Below are positions 60,957-64,000 of a DNA stretch of 64,000 nucleotides, piece by piece (within the stretch, counting starts at the first letter, position 1; each line of letters begins with the position of its first letter). Below the pieces are notes generated by a model. That model ran no database searches. It was given only the letters and a program-made list of their open reading frames with translations, and was not told where the DNA came from. Both the position numbers and the translations under genes were made by a program. This stretch comes from Hemibagrus wyckioides (lineage: Eukaryota > Chordata > Actinopteri > Siluriformes > Bagridae). The stretch is from positions 25,748,759 through 25,812,758 of the forward strand of contig NC_080714.1 of the NCBI RefSeq assembly GCF_019097595.1. Reading direction: 5' to 3'.

Positions 60957-63009
60957 CGTCCTTCTTTCTTTCTTTCTGTCCTTCTTTCTTTCTTTCTTTC
61001 TGTCCTTCTTTCTTTCTTTGTCTGTCCTTTTTTCATTCTGTCTGTCCTTTTTTCATTCTGTCTGTCCTTCTTTCATTCTTTCTTCCTGCCTATCCTTTCT
61101 TCCTGCCTATCCTTTCTTCCTTTCTTCCTTCCTTCCTTCCTTCCTTTCTTTTACTGTCGGTCAGTCTGTAGCTCTGTCCAGCAGGTGAGTGTAAATCGGA
61201 GGTGAAGATGCAGATGTTTCTCAGACCTGGATGCGGAGCAGCAGTGCACGGTTGTGGTGTTCCAGCTTCTTCTGCCTCTGCTCCATCTCTTTAGCTCTCT
61301 GCTGCTCCTTCTGCAGCTTACGGATGTAATCCACCGACGCCTTCAGGATGGTGCCTTTGTTCCAGCGCATCTCACTGAATCAAGAGGAGAAGCACAGAGA
61401 CATCATTACACACCAGGTCCAGACCCGAGCCCCGGATCACACCGGATCGGGATCAGCCCCGGATCACACCGGATCGGGATCAGTGCGTCTTGGAGCATTG
61501 TGGTGTTAAGTTCAAATCAGTTAAAGTGTACAAAAGAAGTGTCATAAATACACTGATGCAGGGAAGGAGCCATGTGGGATTGATACTGACGGGTCACTGG
61601 ATTTAGGCACGAGGTCTCCCAGCTCCTTAATGCGGTCATTGATGTTGAATCTCCGCCGCCTCTCGACTGTAAAAGAAGAAACTCGCTCAGTAACACAGCA
61701 GCAACTGGAATTAATAACACTACAGTCTTTAAGAACACTATGCTGATATCTAATGCTGATTCAGAGACTCCTCAGGAACTTAAACAAACCAGACTTTCAT
61801 TAGCGATCATTAGTCCTGTGTGATTATACGTTAATGACGAGCCTCGGGGTAATCAGAGGTGTTTAAAAAGTCACTGCTTGTCTCTCTGCGTTCAGGACAC
61901 CGTTAAGGAGAAGGTGGAAATGAAAGTGTAACCAGATTGAGAAAGCGTTTGAGGAAGAGCAGATGAAACTCACTGAGGTTGTGGTTGTCCTTTTTCTGCC
62001 GTTCCTTGATGAGAGCTTTAGCCTCGGCATCTGAAAACATTCAGAACATCGTAGAATAAGATTTTCTCAAATATCCTCATTTTTTCCCTTTTCTATTTCT
62101 TTTCTTTTCTTTCTTTCTCTGTCTTTCATTCCTTACTTCTCCGTACTTTTTTCCTTCCTCCTTTGCTTTTCTTTCTTTCTTTCTCTTTCTATTTTTTCTT
62201 TCTGCTCTCTCTCCTTCCTCTGCTCCTTCTTTCCAGCACACACACAGTTGAGATTTATTTATGATTAATAACAGCATGGAAATAACAGCATTACATCATA
62301 TACACCGATATCAGGCATAACATTATGACCACCTGCCTAATATTGTGTTGGTCCCCCTTTTGCTGCCGAAACAGCCCTGACCTGTCGAGGCATGGACTCC
62401 ACTAGATCCCTGTGGTATCTGGCACTAAGATGTTAGCAGCAGATCCTTTAAGGATACTTAAAGGACTTACAGGATACTTTTGATAGAAACTGACCACCGC
62501 AGACCGGGAACACCCCACAAGAGCTGCAGTTTTGGAGATCCAGTGGTCTAGCCATCACAATTTGGCCCTTGTCAAACTCAAATCCTTACTCTTGTCCATT
62601 TTTCCTGCTTCTAACACATCAACTTTGAGGACGAAATGTTCACTTGCTGCCAAATATATCCCACCCACTTAATCAGTGGTCATAATGTTATGCCTGATCA
62701 GTATCAGTTTACAGAATATAGTTTCTTATCTAACACAATATCACTATAAAGTGGATTATTGGTAAAGCTGCCACAAACAACTAATTCTGCCAGCGAGCTC
62801 TAAAACTAGTGGACATGAACATACAGAAAGATGTGAATGTCAGTGTTGTGAATGAAAAACATGCATGGGTTCGAGGAACAGGTTGAAGTACCCGTCAGCT
62901 CCGTCTTAACGTTCTGCAGGTTTGCGGGACAGGAGTTGCTGACGGTGATGGTGGGCGTGGTCATCCCGGCACTGCTGTACACATCCAGGAGGTTTCCTGA
63001 GACTGGCAG
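58847..63009 (-). CDS. tfe3: MiT/TFE-family bHLH-leucine-zipper factor, TFE3-type, 5' part beyond window
   Basis: Transcription factor of lysosome, autophagy and metabolic genes that binds E-box/CLEAR sites. Exons in view, transcript order: 63009-62892, 62030-61974, 61666-61591, 61374-61227, 59284-58847 (stop TGA), giving 278 C-terminal residues. Order: [13 protein letters not shown] and [27 protein letters not shown] (basic region with the E-box-contact His, Glu and Arg); [40 protein letters not shown] (helix 2 into zipper); [17 protein letters not shown]; then a Gln-rich run, an acidic stretch ([10 protein letters not shown]) and the family end [24 protein letters not shown] and [13 protein letters not shown] fit TFE3 better than TFEB (ANDLDVRWNKG) or MITF (SNDPDMRWNKG), from memory of the human proteins. 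Paralogue letter not resolved. A phylogeny could still move it to mitf or tfeb. Confidence 0.9.
59380..60004. repeat. Compound minisatellite, ~60-bp unit with internal (CA)n and (GA)n
   Basis: About ten copies of agctgcatgactagagagag + gtgtactctacacaca...; each unit contains a CA run of varying length and a GA run that grows stepwise along the array. It lies in the last tfe3 intron, about 95 bp upstream of the final exon acceptor. Confidence 0.92.
60280..61155. repeat. (TTTC)n / TTTCTGTCC polypyrimidine array, ~870 bp
   Basis: Tetranucleotide ttct arrays interspersed with ctgtccttctttctttctt units. A ~360-bp block (about 60500-60760) recurs at about 60830-61020, so the array has a higher-order duplication. 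Phe-Leu-Ser and Lys-Arg-Glu open frames of 180-314 codons on the two strands are not genes. Same tfe3 intron as the 59.4-kb array. Confidence 0.93.
62085..62230. repeat. T/C-rich tract
   Basis: Irregular ttcttttctttctttctctg sequence in the tfe3 intron, about 50 bp upstream of the exon at 62030. Confidence 0.75.
62301..62704 (-). mobile_element. Tc1-like relic (family C), internally deleted, in tfe3-type intron
   Basis: 404 bp with the same inverted ends (tacaccgatatcaggcataa; ttatgcctgatcagta). The middle is shortened compared with the ~550-bp copies. It lies in the intron upstream of the basic-region exon. Confidence 0.68.
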
Positions 63010-64000
63010 CTGCAAAGCACCAATAACAGAGCGTTAAATCAGGCCCCGCCCACTCATTGGGTTATCTCTATCTAAACAGTTTAACCGCACGGTGTGGCGA
63101 GGACAACTCGGAACAGATCAGATAACTCGGAACTGCCGTTTCACGTGTCCAAAAGTATCATTTATTACAGAAAGAAAAACAACAAAAAAAAAACTGCATG
63201 AGCAAGATCACTTCTTCATTCCGGTCATACCAGTCTGGTTTGGAAATCCATAAGCGGCACTGAGGAACACACACCTGGATAAGTCACGTCTCAAAAAACG
63301 TTTCACTCGCAAACACGGAGAAATCTCACGCTCATGCCTGCTTCTGTGCTGACCGGGACGCAGGTTTACCGCCGACACACACCACATGGACGGGTTTTAC
63401 ATCGTGCTTTAAATCATGCAGACGCCGCCTGCTCCACTAGACACAATAACGCGTCTGCTGCACGGCATGCGATAACTGCATAAATCCACCCAATGCTGGA
63501 CGAGCTTCGACAATAACAATACTCCAAGGCCATCGTGTTCTTAAAGTTCAAGCCACAACGTTGCTGTGGAAAACTCCACACACACACACACACACACACA
63601 CAAACAATCAAATAATTAATTCAATAATAGTTGTAATAGTATTTCTGGCATTTTTTGGTTTGATATTAAAACATCATACCCAGTCAGAGAGTCCATGTTT
63701 TAATGTTAAGGCGTGAATAATCTGCAGCAAGAATGACGACTCCGTTACAGATTAAAGCCTCAGTGGGAAAGTTTCTGACAGAAAAACAGAGCCAGTGAAA
63801 AATCAATGGTATTTTAGCTTCCTTCAGAACTTCCTCTTTCGCCTCAGCGCCTGTGCTCGACTATCCGATCGTGGCCATGTGCTCGCTCGGACATTAACAG
63901 CGCAGTCAACGAGACACCGACGTCTTGGTCCAGAAACGGCTCCGTGAGCCGTATTCACACGGCTAATAATTAACACGGATGTTTCTAAGCCAGCTGATGA
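63010..64000 (-). other. tfe3-type intron running off the right edge
   Basis: Mostly unique sequence with a (CA)n at 63577-63601. I looked for the upstream MiT/TFE exon (IDDVIDEIISLES-type motif) and did not find it, so the next exon lies beyond 64000. Confidence 0.5.

Noticed and set aside
60248..61205. Open frames of 180-314 codons on both strands (Lys/Arg/Glu or Phe/Leu/Ser)
   Set aside because: They translate a tetranucleotide array in several frames at once; no start context, splice sites or protein motif.
58847..63009. Calling the bHLH gene tfeb because of the mdfi neighbour
   Set aside because: Residues [24 protein letters not shown] and KLQKEQQR fit TFE3 better than TFEB; the neighbour alone cannot decide among paralogous blocks.

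Overview
The window is nuclear DNA of a ray-finned (teleost) fish. Its genes are spliced with GT/AG introns, their products are vertebrate chromatin and transcription proteins, and the space between exons is full of simple-sequence repeats, tRNA-headed SINEs and Tc1/mariner elements of the kinds common in fish. The repeat mix would fit an otophysan such as a catfish, but I cannot fix the species.

Five protein genes can be read exon by exon, all with consistent splice phases. (1) mbd1, minus strand, 14332 down past the left edge: a methyl-CpG-binding-domain protein with one CXXC zinc finger. (2) cxxc1 (CFP1), minus, 30322-24101, complete at 569 codons: PHD finger, CXXC finger and the conserved C-terminal region. 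(3) ntpcr, minus, 36055-31965, complete at 189 codons: a small P-loop NTPase. (4) An mdfi-type gene, plus, 41812-44582, complete at 252 codons with a C-terminal cysteine-rich I-mfa domain. (5) A MiT/TFE-family bHLH-leucine-zipper gene, minus, 63009-58847, with its 5' part beyond the right edge. It is closest to TFE3 from memory of the human paralogues.

mbd1 and cxxc1 are also neighbours in human (18q21). The convergent mdfi-type and tfe3-type pair matches the FOXP-MDFI-MiT/TFE paralogous blocks of vertebrates, but human TFE3 has no MDFI neighbour, so this mdfi gene may be a fourth ohnologue that mammals lost. mbd1, cxxc1 and tfe3 all act in nuclear gene regulation. cxxc1 and mbd1 both read CpG methylation state and share the CXXC fold. 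They are not an operon.

Layout: 1-14.3 kb mbd1; 14.3-19.1 kb its upstream or 5' non-coding region, ending in CpG-rich DNA; 19.1-23.7 kb intergenic with a TIR element, a Tc1 relic and SINE/LINE fragments; 23.7-30.5 kb cxxc1; 30.6-31.9 kb a fish interspersed repeat; 31.9-36.2 kb ntpcr, with an intronic minisatellite; 36.2-39.8 kb Tc1-type relics; 39.8-44.6 kb mdfi-type gene; 44.6-54 kb repeats, including a (CTCTT)n tract and a near-full-length Tc1; 54-63 kb tfe3-type gene with a probable long 3' UTR and very large polypyrimidine and CA arrays in its introns. Most long open frames in the window are translations of these simple repeats and are not genes. I found no CRISPR array, rRNA or stand-alone tRNA gene.
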